Part shown: in pieces, positions 33,758-42,808 of the stretch | Layout: each line of letters starts with the position of its first letter | How positions within the stretch are numbered: position 1 is the first letter of the stretch | NCBI RefSeq assembly: GCF_004295645.1 | Contig: NZ_CP034752.1 | Coordinates: forward strand, 1,612,001 to 1,676,000 | Reading direction: 5' to 3' | Length of the DNA stretch: 64,000 bases | From: Limnobaculum zhutongyuii | GTDB taxonomy: Bacteria; Pseudomonadota; Gammaproteobacteria; Enterobacterales; Enterobacteriaceae | Translations under genes and position numbers: made by a program | The notes under the pieces: model-generated | The model's input: the letters and a program-made list of their open reading frames with translations, nothing else | What the model was told of the DNA's origin: nothing | The model's database searches: none

Positions 33758-35686
33758 ATGCCAGTTATTACTCTTCCTGATGGAAGCCAACGTCAGTATG
33801 ACCATGCTGTATCAGTTATGGATATTGCTCGTGATATCGGTCCCGGTCTGGCTAAAGCCTGTATCGCCGGCCGCATTAACGGTGAGCGTATTGACGCTTG
33901 CGATCTGATTGAAAACGACGCAAATCTGGAAATCATTACTGCCAAAGATGATGATGGTTTGGAGATTATCCGCCACTCATGTGCACACCTGTTAGGTCAT
34001 GCAATCAAACAGCTTTGGCCTGATACCAAAATGGCAATTGGTCCAACCATTGATAATGGTTTTTACTACGACGTTGATATCGACAGGACGTTAAATCAGG
34101 AAGATATTGATCTGCTTGAGCAGCGCATGATGGAGCTGGTCAAGAAAGATTACGACGTCATCAAGAAAAAGGTTAGCTGGCAAGAAGCACGGGATACTTT
34201 TGAAGCCCGTGGTGAAATTTATAAATTACGCATTCTTGATGAAAACATCAGCCGTGATGCTCACCCGGCGCTGTATCATCATGAAGAATATATCGACATG
34301 TGTCGTGGTCCGCACGTGCCGAACATGCGTTTCTGCCATAACTTTAAACTGCAAAAAGTTTCCGGGGCCTACTGGCGTGGAGACAGCAACAATAAAATGC
34401 TGCAGCGTATTTATGGCACCGCATGGGCGGATAAAAAGCAATTAGCAGCTTATTTATTGCGTCTGGAAGAAGCGGCCAAACGCGACCATCGTCGCATTGG
34501 TAAGCAGCTTGACCTGTATCATATGCAGGAAGAAGCGCCGGGTATGGTGTTCTGGCACAACGATGGCTGGACAATTTTCCGCGAGCTGGAAGCCTTTGTG
34601 CGTATGAAGCTCAGAGAATACGATTATCAGGAAGTGAAAGGGCCATTTATGATGGACCGCGTGCTGTGGGAAAAAACCGGGCACTGGGAAAACTATAAAG
34701 AAGCCATGTTCACCACTTCCTCAGAGAACCGTGAATACTGTATTAAGCCAATGAACTGCCCGGGTCACGTGCAGATTTTCAATCAGGGTCTAAAATCATA
34801 TCGTGACCTGCCGTTGAGAATGGCTGAGTTTGGTAGCTGTCATCGTAATGAACCTTCTGGTTCTCTGCATGGTTTAATGCGAGTTCGTGGTTTCACTCAG
34901 GATGATGCGCATATTTTCTGTACTGAAGAACAGGTGAGAGCAGAAGTAACCAGCTGTATTAAAATGGTTTACGATCTGTATAGCACTTTTGGTTTTGAAA
35001 ATATTAGTGTAAAACTGTCAACTCGTCCTGCAAAGCGCATTGGTACTGATGTTATGTGGGACAGAGCCGAGCACGATCTGGCTGAAGCATTGACCGCGAA
35101 CGGTTTGGAATTTGATTATCAGCCGGGCGAAGGGGCGTTTTACGGTCCTAAAATTGAATTTACTTTGCATGATAGTTTGGATCGTGCATGGCAGTGTGGT
35201 ACTGTGCAGCTCGACTTTTCATTACCAGAGCGTTTAAGCGCTTCTTTTGTTGGTGAAGATAACGAGCGTCACGTGCCGGTGATGATTCACCGTGCCATTT
35301 TAGGTTCATTAGAACGCTTTATCGGTATTCTGACTGAAGAATGTGCAGGTTTCTTCCCGACATGGTTGGCCCCACAACAAGTGGTGGTAATGAATATTAC
35401 CGACAGTCAGGCCGAATATGTCGAAGAATTAACGAAAAAACTTCAGGCTGCTGGCATTCGTGCTAAAGCGGACTTGAGAAATGAGAAAATAGGCTTTAAA
35501 ATCCGGGAACATACTCTACGACGTGTGCCATATATGTTAGTCTGCGGCGATAAAGAGGTAGAAGCAGGCAAAATTGCCGTGCGTACCCGCCGTGGTAAAG
35601 ACTTAGGCAGTCTTGACGTAAGTTACGTGATTGAAAAACTGCAACAAGAAATTCGCAGTCGTAGTCTTAATCAACTGGAGGAATAA
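33758..35686 (+). CDS. thrS: Threonine--tRNA ligase
   Basis: This 642-residue class II synthetase, the same length as E. coli ThrRS, has an N-terminal TGS domain (1-62) and an editing domain with the zinc-like motif pair HSCAHLLGHA and MCRGPH. The catalytic core carries class II motifs (motif 2 in FGSCHRNEPSG; motif 3 in ILGSLERFIGI), followed by the anticodon-binding domain (about 535-642). It charges tRNA-Thr and hydrolyses mischarged Ser. infC begins 3 bp downstream in the conserved translation operon. Confidence 0.97.
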   Translation: MPVITLPDGSQRQYDHAVSVMDIARDIGPGLAKACIAGRINGERIDACDLIENDANLEIITAKDDDGLEIIRHSCAHLLGHAIKQLWPDTKMAIGPTIDNGFYYDVDIDRTLNQEDIDLLEQRMMELVKKDYDVIKKKVSWQEARDTFEARGEIYKLRILDENISRDAHPALYHHEEYIDMCRGPHVPNMRFCHNFKLQKVSGAYWRGDSNNKMLQRIYGTAWADKKQLAAYLLRLEEAAKRDHRRIGKQLDLYHMQEEAPGMVFWHNDGWTIFRELEAFVRMKLREYDYQEVKGPFMMDRVLWEKTGHWENYKEAMFTTSSENREYCIKPMNCPGHVQIFNQGLKSYRDLPLRMAEFGSCHRNEPSGSLHGLMRVRGFTQDDAHIFCTEEQVRAEVTSCIKMVYDLYSTFGFENISVKLSTRPAKRIGTDVMWDRAEHDLAEALTANGLEFDYQPGEGAFYGPKIEFTLHDSLDRAWQCGTVQLDFSLPERLSASFVGEDNERHVPVMIHRAILGSLERFIGILTEECAGFFPTWLAPQQVVVMNITDSQAEYVEELTKKLQAAGIRAKADLRNEKIGFKIREHTLRRVPYMLVCGDKEVEAGKIAVRTRRGKDLGSLDVSYVIEKLQQEIRSRSLNQLEE

Positions 35687-35689
35687 GGT

Positions 35690-36232
35690 ATTAAAGGCGG
35701 AAAAAGAGTTCAAACAGCGCGTCCTAATCGCATAAACAACGAGATTCGCGCCCGTGAAGTGCGACTAACAGGCATCGATGGCGAGCAATTGGGGATTGTT
35801 AGTCTGAATGAAGCACTGCAAAAAGCAGAAGAAGCTGGTGTTGATCTGGTAGAGATCAGCCCAAATGCTGAGCCGCCAGTTTGCCGGGTCATGGACTACG
35901 GCAAATTCCTCTATGAAAAGAGTAAGGCTACGAAAGAGCAGAAGAAAAAACAAAAAGTTGTCCAGATCAAGGAAATCAAATTCCGACCTGGTACAGATGA
36001 TGGCGACTATCAGGTAAAACTCCGCAGCCTGATTCGCTTTCTGGAAGAGGGTGATAAAGCTAAAATCACACTGCGTTTCCGCGGTCGTGAGATGGCTCAC
36101 CAGCAGATCGGTATGGAAGTGCTTAACCGCGTCCGTGACGATCTCGTCGAACTGGCTGTTGTTGAATCCTACCCAAGTAGGATTGAAGGACGCCAGATGG
36201 TGATGGTGCTCGCCCCTAAGAAGAAACAGTAA
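35690..36232 (+). CDS. infC: Translation initiation factor IF-3
   Basis: This 180-residue factor, identical in length to E. coli IF3, starts with the rare AUU codon at 35690 (ATTAAAGGCGG), preceded by GGAGGAATAAGG. The AUU start lets IF3 repress its own synthesis by rejecting non-standard initiation codons. N-domain (about 1-78), Lys-rich linker (SKATKEQKKKQK) and C-domain are all present. A reading that begins at the next ATG (35759) would lose the first 23 residues and is wrong. Confidence 0.97.
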   Translation: MKGGKRVQTARPNRINNEIRAREVRLTGIDGEQLGIVSLNEALQKAEEAGVDLVEISPNAEPPVCRVMDYGKFLYEKSKATKEQKKKQKVVQIKEIKFRPGTDDGDYQVKLRSLIRFLEEGDKAKITLRFRGREMAHQQIGMEVLNRVRDDLVELAVVESYPSRIEGRQMVMVLAPKKKQ

Positions 36233-36329
36233 GGCATACAAGTAATAATATCCGGGTGGTTAATGCCATCCGGATTTTATTCGCCCAACTGGTTCGTTTT
36301 ATTAACAATGCGAAGTGGATATATTTAAA

Positions 36330-36527
36330 ATGCCAAAGATCAAAACTGTGCGTGGCGCAGCTAAGCGCTTTAAAAAAACCGCCTCTGGTGGTTTTAAGCG
36401 TAAGCATGCCAACCTACGTCATATTCTGACTAAAAAAGCTACTAAGCGTAAACGTCACCTGCGTCCGAAAGGTCTGGTCTCCAAAGGGGATCTGGGTCTG
36501 GTCGTGGCATGTCTGCCATACGCATAA
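36330..36527 (+). CDS. rpmI: 50S ribosomal protein L35
   Basis: This 65-residue basic protein starts MPKIKTVRGAAKRF and ends LGLVVACLPYA, as in E. coli. The ATG at 36330 is five codons inside a longer frame and gives the exact family length. In E. coli L20 binds the infC-rpmI region and represses rpmI and rplT; the 97-bp gap here would hold that site, though the pseudoknot was not traced. Confidence 0.97.
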   Translation: MPKIKTVRGAAKRFKKTASGGFKRKHANLRHILTKKATKRKRHLRPKGLVSKGDLGLVVACLPYA

Positions 36528-36564
36528 CTTTTAATTCAGATAATAAGTCGATAGGAGAGAGCAT

Positions 36565-36921
36565 ATGGCTCGCGTAAAACGTGGTGTAATCGCACGTGCA
36601 CGTCACAAGAAAATAATGAAGCAAGCGAAAGGTTACTACGGTGCCCGTTCGCGCGTATATCGTGTTGCCTTCCAGGCAGTAATCAAAGCAGGACAATATG
36701 CTTACCGTGACCGTCGTCAACGTAAGCGTCAGTTCCGTCAGCTGTGGATTGCACGTATTAACGCTGCTGCCCGTCAAAACGGTTTATCTTACAGCCGTTT
36801 CATCAATGGCCTGAAAAAGGCTTCTGTTGAAATCGACCGTAAGATTCTGGCTGATATCGCAGTATTCGACAAAGTGGCATTTGCTGCTTTAGTTGAAAAA
36901 GCAAAATCAGTTCTGGCGTAA
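36565..36921 (+). CDS. rplT: 50S ribosomal protein L20
   Basis: This 118-residue ribosomal protein has the long basic N-terminal helix (MARVKRGVIARARHKK) and globular C-domain of L20, at the same length as in E. coli. It is an assembly protein for 23S rRNA and the translational repressor of rpmI-rplT. AGGAGAG precedes the ATG, and a terminator follows. Confidence 0.97.
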   Translation: MARVKRGVIARARHKKIMKQAKGYYGARSRVYRVAFQAVIKAGQYAYRDRRQRKRQFRQLWIARINAAARQNGLSYSRFINGLKKASVEIDRKILADIAVFDKVAFAALVEKAKSVLA

Positions 36922-36929
36922 GTCAGATG

Positions 36930-36957
36930 AAAGAGGGGGTGAAAACTCCCTCTTTTA
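36930..36957 (+). terminator. rplT terminator
   Basis: AAAGAGGG pairs with CCCTCTTT around a TGAAAA-containing loop, nine bases after rplT and followed by a T-rich tract. Confidence 0.8.
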
Positions 36958-37071
36958 CTTTTTTTGCTCAAATACGTGAAATTAAACAGTAATCGTAGTA
37001 TTGTCAGTCTCAGTACATTTTATCAGCTTGATTTTTAACACTAACCAGAATAATAACAAGGTAACGCAAGT

Positions 37072-37116
37072 ATGAATTCTGCTATTTTCCGTTTCTTCTT
37101 TTACTTTAGCTCCTGA
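37072..37116 (+). CDS. pheM: pheST leader peptide PheM
   Basis: This 14-residue leader reads [14 protein letters not shown] and carries five Phe codons in a seven-codon stretch, differing little from E. coli PheM ([14 protein letters not shown]). Ribosome stalling at Phe codons when charged tRNA-Phe is scarce controls the attenuator downstream. Confidence 0.93.
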   Translation: [14 protein letters not shown]

Positions 37117-37187
37117 CACCGGGAGGCTTGCGCGTAAGAGAAGAAACGGAAACTAGCGCCAAAAGCCTCCTGATGGAGGCTTTTTTG
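37086..37187 (+). promoter_or_regulatory. pheST transcription attenuator
   Basis: Three alternative pairings are visible. The Phe-codon arm (37086-37100) pairs with 37139-37153 as the pause hairpin. The GGGAGGCTTGCGCG segment (37121-37134) can pair with CGCCAAAAGCCTCC (37157-37170) as antiterminator. AAAGCCTCC/GGAGGCTTT with a T-run (37162-37187) is the terminator. This is the classical Phe attenuation layout. Confidence 0.9.
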
Positions 37188-37286
37188 TTGCCTGAAGTAA
37201 TATTGAAAATTAACAGTATCGCTATTTTATAAACCGGGTTTCATTACCAGATATCGGAACTCCAGAGCCGGAAGAAGAGGAAAATA

Positions 37287-38270
37287 ATGCCACATCTCGC
37301 TGAACTGGTTGCCAATGCAAAGGCGGCTATAGAAGAAGCCCATGATGTTGCCGCGTTAGATTTAGTTCGCGTGGAATATTTAGGCAAGAAAGGTCACCTG
37401 ACGCTGCAAATGACATCGCTGCGCGATGTTCCTGCGGAAGATCGCCCTGCCGCCGGGCAGGTCATCAATCAGGCCAAGCAAGAAGTTCAGGATGCGCTGA
37501 ACGCTCGCAAACACACACTGGAATCAGCCGCGCTGAATGCCCGTCTGGCAGAAGAGACCATTGACGTGTCTTTGCCTGGTCGTCGTATGGAAAATGGTGG
37601 ATTACATCCGGTAACCCGTACCATTGACCGTATTGCTGATTTCTTTGGTGAGTTAGGTTTTGCGGTAGCTACCGGCCCTGAAATTGAAGATGACTATCAC
37701 AACTTTGATGCCCTGAATATCCCGGGTCATCATCCGGCACGAGCTGATCACGATACTTTCTGGTTTGATGCCAAGCGTCTGCTGCGTACCCAAACCTCTG
37801 GCGTACAGATTCGTACCATGAATCATCAACAGCCACCAATTCGTATTATTGCTCCGGGTCGCGTATATCGTAACGATTACGATCAGACGCATACCCCGAT
37901 GTTCCATCAAATGGAAGGGCTGATTGTTGATAAAGACATTAGCTTTACCAATCTGAAAGGAACCATCCACGACTTCCTGCAGAATTTCTTCGAAGAAGAT
38001 TTACAGGTGCGTTTCCGTCCATCTTATTTCCCGTTTACTGAACCTTCTGCAGAAGTGGATGTGATGGGTAAAAATGGTAAATGGCTGGAAGTATTAGGCT
38101 GCGGTATGGTGCATCCAAACGTATTGCGCGGCGTGGGTATTGATCCTGAAGTTTACTCGGGATTCGCCTTCGGTATGGGTATGGAGCGTTTAACCATGCT
38201 TCGTTACGGTGTCACCGATTTGCGTGCCTTCTTCGAAAACGATCTTCGTTTCTTAAAACAATTTAAATAA
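37287..38270 (+). CDS. pheS: Phenylalanine--tRNA ligase alpha subunit
   Basis: This 327-residue catalytic subunit has an N-terminal coiled-coil tRNA-binding arm (1-85) and the class II core: motif 1 near HPVTRTIDRIADFF, motif 2 in RVYRNDYDQTHTPMFHQ and FRPSYFPFTEPSAEVD, and motif 3 in GFAFGMGMERLTMLRYG. The length is that of E. coli PheS. It forms an alpha2-beta2 enzyme with PheT, encoded 16 bp downstream. Confidence 0.97.
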   Translation: MPHLAELVANAKAAIEEAHDVAALDLVRVEYLGKKGHLTLQMTSLRDVPAEDRPAAGQVINQAKQEVQDALNARKHTLESAALNARLAEETIDVSLPGRRMENGGLHPVTRTIDRIADFFGELGFAVATGPEIEDDYHNFDALNIPGHHPARADHDTFWFDAKRLLRTQTSGVQIRTMNHQQPPIRIIAPGRVYRNDYDQTHTPMFHQMEGLIVDKDISFTNLKGTIHDFLQNFFEEDLQVRFRPSYFPFTEPSAEVDVMGKNGKWLEVLGCGMVHPNVLRGVGIDPEVYSGFAFGMGMERLTMLRYGVTDLRAFFENDLRFLKQFK

Positions 38271-38286
38271 TAGCAGGAGCCAAAAC

Positions 38287-40674
38287 ATGAAATTCAGTGA
38301 ATCCTGGTTACGTGAATGGGTTAACCCTGCGATTAATCGTGACCAATTGTCTGAACAAATTACCATGGCCGGTCTGGAAGTCGACGGTGTGGAACCGGTA
38401 GCCGGTGAATTTACCGGTGTGGTTGTTGGTCGTGTCGTAGAGTGCGGTCAGCATCCTAACGCGGACAAGCTGCGTGTAACCAAAGTTGATGTGGGTGGCG
38501 ATCGCCTGCTGGATATTGTTTGTGGTGCGCCAAACTGCCGTAAGGGATTAACCGTAGCCTGCGCTACCGTTGGTGCTGTACTGCCGGGTGATTTTAAAAT
38601 TAAAGCCGTTAAACTGCGTGGCGAGCCATCTGAAGGCATGTTGTGTTCTTTCTCTGAGCTGGGTATCAGTGACGATCACAGCGGGATTATCGAACTGCCA
38701 GAAGATGCACCAATCGGTCAGGACGTACGGGAATTCCTTAAGTTAAATGATGCCACTATCGAAATCAGTGTAACGCCAAACCGCGCTGATTGCTTAGGTA
38801 TCATTGGTGTTGCCCGGGATGTAGCCGTGATTAATAAGCTACCGTTAAACCAACCTGATATGTCTCCTGTGGCTCCAGCTATTCAGGATGTTATCTCCAT
38901 TCAGGTTGATGCCAGTGAAGCTTGCCCTCGTTATTTAGGTCGGGTAGTAAAAGGCATTAACGTCAAAGCCGCTACGCCATTATGGATGAAAGAAAAACTG
39001 CGTCGTTGCGGTATTCGTTCTATCGATCCAGTCGTGGATGTGACTAACTATGTTCTGCTTGAACTGGGTCATCCAATGCATGCGTTCGATTTGGCGCGCA
39101 TTGACGGCGGTATTGTCGTGCGTATGGCAAAAGAGAATGAAGAGTTGGTTTTGCTGGATGGTAATAAAGTAAAACTGAGTCAGGATATTGTTGTGATTGC
39201 CGATCGTCAAAAGCCGTTGGCGATGGGGGGAATTTTTGGCGGTGAGCATTCTGGTGTAAACGAAGAGACTACCGATGTCTTCCTGGAAAGCGCTTACTTT
39301 AATCCGCTGGCGATTGCTGGTCGTGCGCGTCGCTTTGGTTTACATACCGACGCTTCTCACCGTTATGAAAGAGGGGTTGATCCAGCCCTACAGCAAACAG
39401 CATTAGAAAGAGCAACGCGCTTGCTGCTGGATATCTGTGGTGGACAACCGGGTCCGGTCATTGATGCAACCAATAAAACCACGCTTCCGATACGCGCCAC
39501 CATTTTACTGCGTCGTGAAAAGCTGGATAAACTGATTGGTCATGTCATTTCTGATGAGCAAGTTAGCGATATTCTGAGCCGTTTAGGCTGTGAAGTTTCT
39601 CGTGAAGGTGATAACTGGAAAGCGGTTGCACCAAGCTGGCGTTTCGATATGGAAATCGAAGAAGATCTGATTGAAGAGATTGCTCGCGTTTATGGCTATA
39701 ACAGTATTCCAAATGTCCCTTTACGCGCTAATCTTGAGATGACTTCACATCGTGAAGCAAACTTATCATTACGTCGAGTGAAAGCGCTACTGGTAGACAA
39801 AGGGTATCAGGAAGCGATTACCTATAGTTTCGTTGATCCTAAAGTGCAAAATTTGCTGCATCCTCAACAGGAAGCGTTAATTTTACCTAACCCAATTTCG
39901 ATTGAAATGTCGGCTATGCGCCTTTCATTATGGAGTGGATTGCTGACTTCTGTGGTGTATAACCAGAACCGCCAACAGGGTCGTGTACGCCTGTTTGAGA
40001 GCGGATTACGCTTTGTTCCTGATGCCACAGCAGAATTTGGTGTCCGGCAGGAGGTTATGCTGGCAGGGGTTATTGCAGGAAATCGCTATGAAGAGCACTG
40101 GAACCTTGCGCGTGAAGCAGTTGACTTCTATGATTTAAAAGGCGATCTTGAGTCGGTGTTAGAATTGACGGGTAAATTGTCGGAGATTGAATTTAAAGTC
40201 GAGGCAAACCCTGCATTACACCCCGGCCAAAGTGCGGCTATTTATTTAAATGGCGAACGCATTGGATACATTGGTGTAGTGCATCCTGAGCTTGAGCGGA
40301 AGCTCGATCTCAACGGTCGTACGGTGGTATTCGAACTGTTGTGGGACAAAGTCTCAGAACGCCGGGTACCGCTTGCCAGAGAGGTTTCCCGCTTCCCGGC
40401 AAACCGTCGTGATATCGCAATTGTTGTGGCTGAAAGCATACCTGCTGCCAATGTATTAGAAATATGTAAAAAAGTTGGCGTAAATCAGATGGTTGGCGTA
40501 AACTTATTTGACGTATATCGAGGTAAGGGTGTCGCTGAGGGGTATAAGAGCCTGGCTATCAGTCTGACATTGCAAGATACCACGCGTACGCTAGAAGAAG
40601 AGGAAATTGCCGCTACCGTTGCAGAATGCGTAGAGGCATTGAAACAGCGATTCCAAGCATCCTTGAGAGATTGA
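38287..40674 (+). CDS. pheT: Phenylalanine--tRNA ligase beta subunit
   Basis: This 795-residue subunit has the EMAP/OB tRNA-binding domain (about 40-150, with HPNADKLRV), the B3/B4 editing domain (about 205-390), B5 (about 400-475), a class II-like catalytic fold and the C-terminal FDX-ACB anticodon domain (about 700-795, with RFPANRRDIAIVV). ihfA starts 4 bp after the stop, the same operon as in E. coli. Confidence 0.97.
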   Translation: MKFSESWLREWVNPAINRDQLSEQITMAGLEVDGVEPVAGEFTGVVVGRVVECGQHPNADKLRVTKVDVGGDRLLDIVCGAPNCRKGLTVACATVGAVLPGDFKIKAVKLRGEPSEGMLCSFSELGISDDHSGIIELPEDAPIGQDVREFLKLNDATIEISVTPNRADCLGIIGVARDVAVINKLPLNQPDMSPVAPAIQDVISIQVDASEACPRYLGRVVKGINVKAATPLWMKEKLRRCGIRSIDPVVDVTNYVLLELGHPMHAFDLARIDGGIVVRMAKENEELVLLDGNKVKLSQDIVVIADRQKPLAMGGIFGGEHSGVNEETTDVFLESAYFNPLAIAGRARRFGLHTDASHRYERGVDPALQQTALERATRLLLDICGGQPGPVIDATNKTTLPIRATILLRREKLDKLIGHVISDEQVSDILSRLGCEVSREGDNWKAVAPSWRFDMEIEEDLIEEIARVYGYNSIPNVPLRANLEMTSHREANLSLRRVKALLVDKGYQEAITYSFVDPKVQNLLHPQQEALILPNPISIEMSAMRLSLWSGLLTSVVYNQNRQQGRVRLFESGLRFVPDATAEFGVRQEVMLAGVIAGNRYEEHWNLAREAVDFYDLKGDLESVLELTGKLSEIEFKVEANPALHPGQSAAIYLNGERIGYIGVVHPELERKLDLNGRTVVFELLWDKVSERRVPLAREVSRFPANRRDIAIVVAESIPAANVLEICKKVGVNQMVGVNLFDVYRGKGVAEGYKSLAISLTLQDTTRTLEEEEIAATVAECVEALKQRFQASLRD

Positions 40675-40678
40675 ACCT

Positions 40679-40975
40679 ATGGCGCTTACTAAAGCTGAAA
40701 TGTCTGAACACTTGTGCGAAAAGCTTAACCTGAGTAAACGTGATGCAAAAGATCTCGTTGAACTGTTTTTTGAGGAAGTTCGTAAGGCTTTGGAAAACGG
40801 TGAACAAGTCAAACTTTCCGGATTCGGTAATTTTGACCTGCGGGATAAGAGTCAACGCCCGGGGCGTAACCCAAAAACTGGCGAAGATATTCCTATCACT
40901 GCACGCCGGGTAGTCACTTTCCGTCCGGGTCAGAAGTTAAAGAGCCGGGTTGAGAACGCTACGCCGAAAGAATAA
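40679..40975 (+). CDS. ihfA: Integration host factor subunit alpha
   Basis: This 98-residue DNA-bending protein has the HU/IHF fold: two N-terminal helices, then beta strands and the DNA-intercalating arm with RPGRNPKTGEDIPI around the conserved Pro. It acts as a heterodimer with IHF-beta. The ATG at 40679 matches the E. coli start (MALTKAEMSEHL). A strong terminator follows. Confidence 0.97.
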   Translation: MALTKAEMSEHLCEKLNLSKRDAKDLVELFFEEVRKALENGEQVKLSGFGNFDLRDKSQRPGRNPKTGEDIPITARRVVTFRPGQKLKSRVENATPKE

Positions 40976-40986
40976 GACATCAGACC

Positions 40987-41015
40987 TAAAAAGGCCGCGC
41001 AGGCGGCCTTTTTCT
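40987..41015 (+). terminator. ihfA terminator
   Basis: AAAAAGGCCGCG and the complementary CGGCCTTTTT form a GC-rich stem around a short loop with a T-run, 12 bp after ihfA. Confidence 0.9.
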
Positions 41016-41061
41016 TTTGTATCATCACTTAATACTCACTATTCGAGAACCCCGTAACGAC

Positions 41062-42063
41062 ATGGGACTGCGTTTTACTCAGCTTCAACAACGGCAACAG
41101 CGTAGAGACAGAATAAAACTCTGTCTGTTTGCGTTGCTTTTAGCTATCACAGTAGTTATCAGCCTGTCGGCCGGAGATATCTGGCTGCCTCCACAATTAT
41201 GGTTTAGCGAACAGGCGCAGCTGTTCGTCTGGCAACTGCGTCTTCCCCGAACATTAGCCGTAATTGCCGTAGGGGCAGGGTTGGCTATGTCAGGAGCCGT
41301 GATGCAATCGTTGTTTGATAATCCACTGTCAGAGCCCGGATTATTGGGTGTTGCTAACGGTGCCGGTGTTGCTTTGGTATTGACCATTTTACTGGGTGGC
41401 GGTTTATTACCCGTTTGGTTGCTAAGTATGAATGCCATTTTGGGGGCATTAATCCTGACGCTGATTTTATTAGGATTATCGCGACGCAAACTGCTCCCCG
41501 GCGCCAGACTGCTGCTGATTGGTTTCGCGTTAGGAATTGCCTGCAGCGCCATTATGACCTGGGCCGTCTATTTCAGCTCCAGTATGGATTTACGTCAGTT
41601 ACTCTACTGGCTGATGGGTAGTTTTGGCGGCATTGGCTGGCAGCAAAAATGGTTGATACTGGCATTAGTTCCTGCATTGGTGTGGTTAATTTATCAGGGT
41701 AATAAACTTAATTTGCTCTCTTTGGGTGAAGATCAGGCGCGTCAGTTAGGGGTTCCATTAGTCGTCTGGCATAATATTTTTGTCATGATTATTGCCTGGG
41801 TAGTCGGCACCAGTGTGGCGCTGGCAGGAATTATTGGATTTATTGGCTTAATTATTCCCCATATTTTGAGGCTGACAGATATTACCGATCATCGCTATTT
41901 GCTTACCGGTTGTGCTTTGACTGGTTCAACGCTTTTGTTAATGGCAGATTTAACCTCCCGGGTTGCCATGTCATCCGCCGAATTACCTATTGGCGTGATT
42001 ACCTCGACTATTGGTGCACCGCTTTTTATCTGGATGTTATTACGGCATGCTAAAACTTACTAA
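41062..42063 (+). CDS. btuC: Vitamin B12 ABC transporter permease BtuC
   Basis: This 333-residue FecCD-family permease has about ten membrane spans, the LRLPRTLAVIAVGAGLAMSGA region typical of the first spans split across positions 65-90, and the coupling-helix segment GEDQARQLGV that docks on BtuD. The ATG at 41062 gives the E. coli-like N-terminus. It overlaps btuD; the btuE gene that separates them in E. coli is missing. No cobalamin riboswitch was recognised upstream. Confidence 0.94.
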   Translation: MGLRFTQLQQRQQRRDRIKLCLFALLLAITVVISLSAGDIWLPPQLWFSEQAQLFVWQLRLPRTLAVIAVGAGLAMSGAVMQSLFDNPLSEPGLLGVANGAGVALVLTILLGGGLLPVWLLSMNAILGALILTLILLGLSRRKLLPGARLLLIGFALGIACSAIMTWAVYFSSSMDLRQLLYWLMGSFGGIGWQQKWLILALVPALVWLIYQGNKLNLLSLGEDQARQLGVPLVVWHNIFVMIIAWVVGTSVALAGIIGFIGLIIPHILRLTDITDHRYLLTGCALTGSTLLLMADLTSRVAMSSAELPIGVITSTIGAPLFIWMLLRHAKTY

Positions 42064-42808
42064 TATCTCACTCTCTTCCCGTCTGTCGGATATAACCGTT
42101 TCTGCTGACGCAGGGAAGTTGATACATGTGATAGGGCCAAACGGTGCCGGCAAGAGTTCTTTGTTAGCCTGTATTGCCGGTCTGTTACCTTATCAGGGGA
42201 CAGTAGCTTTGCAGCAACACAACATTCATCATTATTCAGCCATAAAATTGGCCGGCATGCGGGCTTATCTCAGCCAGCATCAAGACAACAGGGCGATGAT
42301 GCAGGTTTTTCAATATATCGCTCTGCATCAGCCTAAAATAGCAACATCGGCAGAAGTGGAAGCCGTAGTGATGTTTTTGGCAGAACAGTTGGAATTAGCA
42401 GATAAATTGAGCCGACCATTAAGCCAACTTTCCGGTGGCGAATGGCAAAGGGTGCGACTGGCCGCCGTGTTTCTACAGGTTTGGCCCGCATTAAATCCTG
42501 AAGCCCGACTTCTGTTGCTTGATGAACCCATGAACAGCCTTGATGTGGCACAGCAGGCGGCATTGGATAATTTGCTTACCCAGTTCTGCTTACAAGGTGC
42601 CAGCGCCATCGTGAGCGCTCATAACCTGAATCACACATTACATCATGCTGATGAAGCTTGGTTACTGTATCAGGGGCGATTGATGGCTGCCGGTGTGACT
42701 GCTGAAGTCATGTCTGTTCAACAATTAGAAAAAGCCTTTCATATTGGTTTTGAATTATTTCAAGTAAATAAACAACGTTGGTTAAGGCCGATTAATCAAA
42801 GTTTTTAA
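42047..42808 (+). CDS. btuD: Vitamin B12 ABC transporter ATP-binding protein BtuD
   Basis: This 253-residue ABC ATPase has Walker A GPNGAGKSS (about 34-42), the Q-loop region SQHQDN, signature LSGGEWQR, Walker B LLLLDEP and the H-loop SAHNLNH. It starts at 42047, 17 bp inside btuC, which indicates translational coupling. With BtuC and periplasmic BtuF, not in this window, it imports cobalamin. Confidence 0.94.
   Translation: MLKLTNISLSSRLSDITVSADAGKLIHVIGPNGAGKSSLLACIAGLLPYQGTVALQQHNIHHYSAIKLAGMRAYLSQHQDNRAMMQVFQYIALHQPKIATSAEVEAVVMFLAEQLELADKLSRPLSQLSGGEWQRVRLAAVFLQVWPALNPEARLLLLDEPMNSLDVAQQAALDNLLTQFCLQGASAIVSAHNLNHTLHHADEAWLLYQGRLMAAGVTAEVMSVQQLEKAFHIGFELFQVNKQRWLRPINQSF

Noticed and set aside
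35759..36232. infC starting at an ATG at 35759
   Set aside because: This would remove the conserved first 23 residues. The AUU at 35690 with a strong ribosome site gives the exact E. coli length.
35765..36241. 158-codon open frame antisense to infC
   Set aside because: It is the mirror of a real, highly conserved gene and has no family resemblance or ribosome site.
41017..41061. Longer N-terminus of BtuC
   Set aside because: It would overlap the ihfA terminator; the ATG at 41062 gives the family N-terminus.
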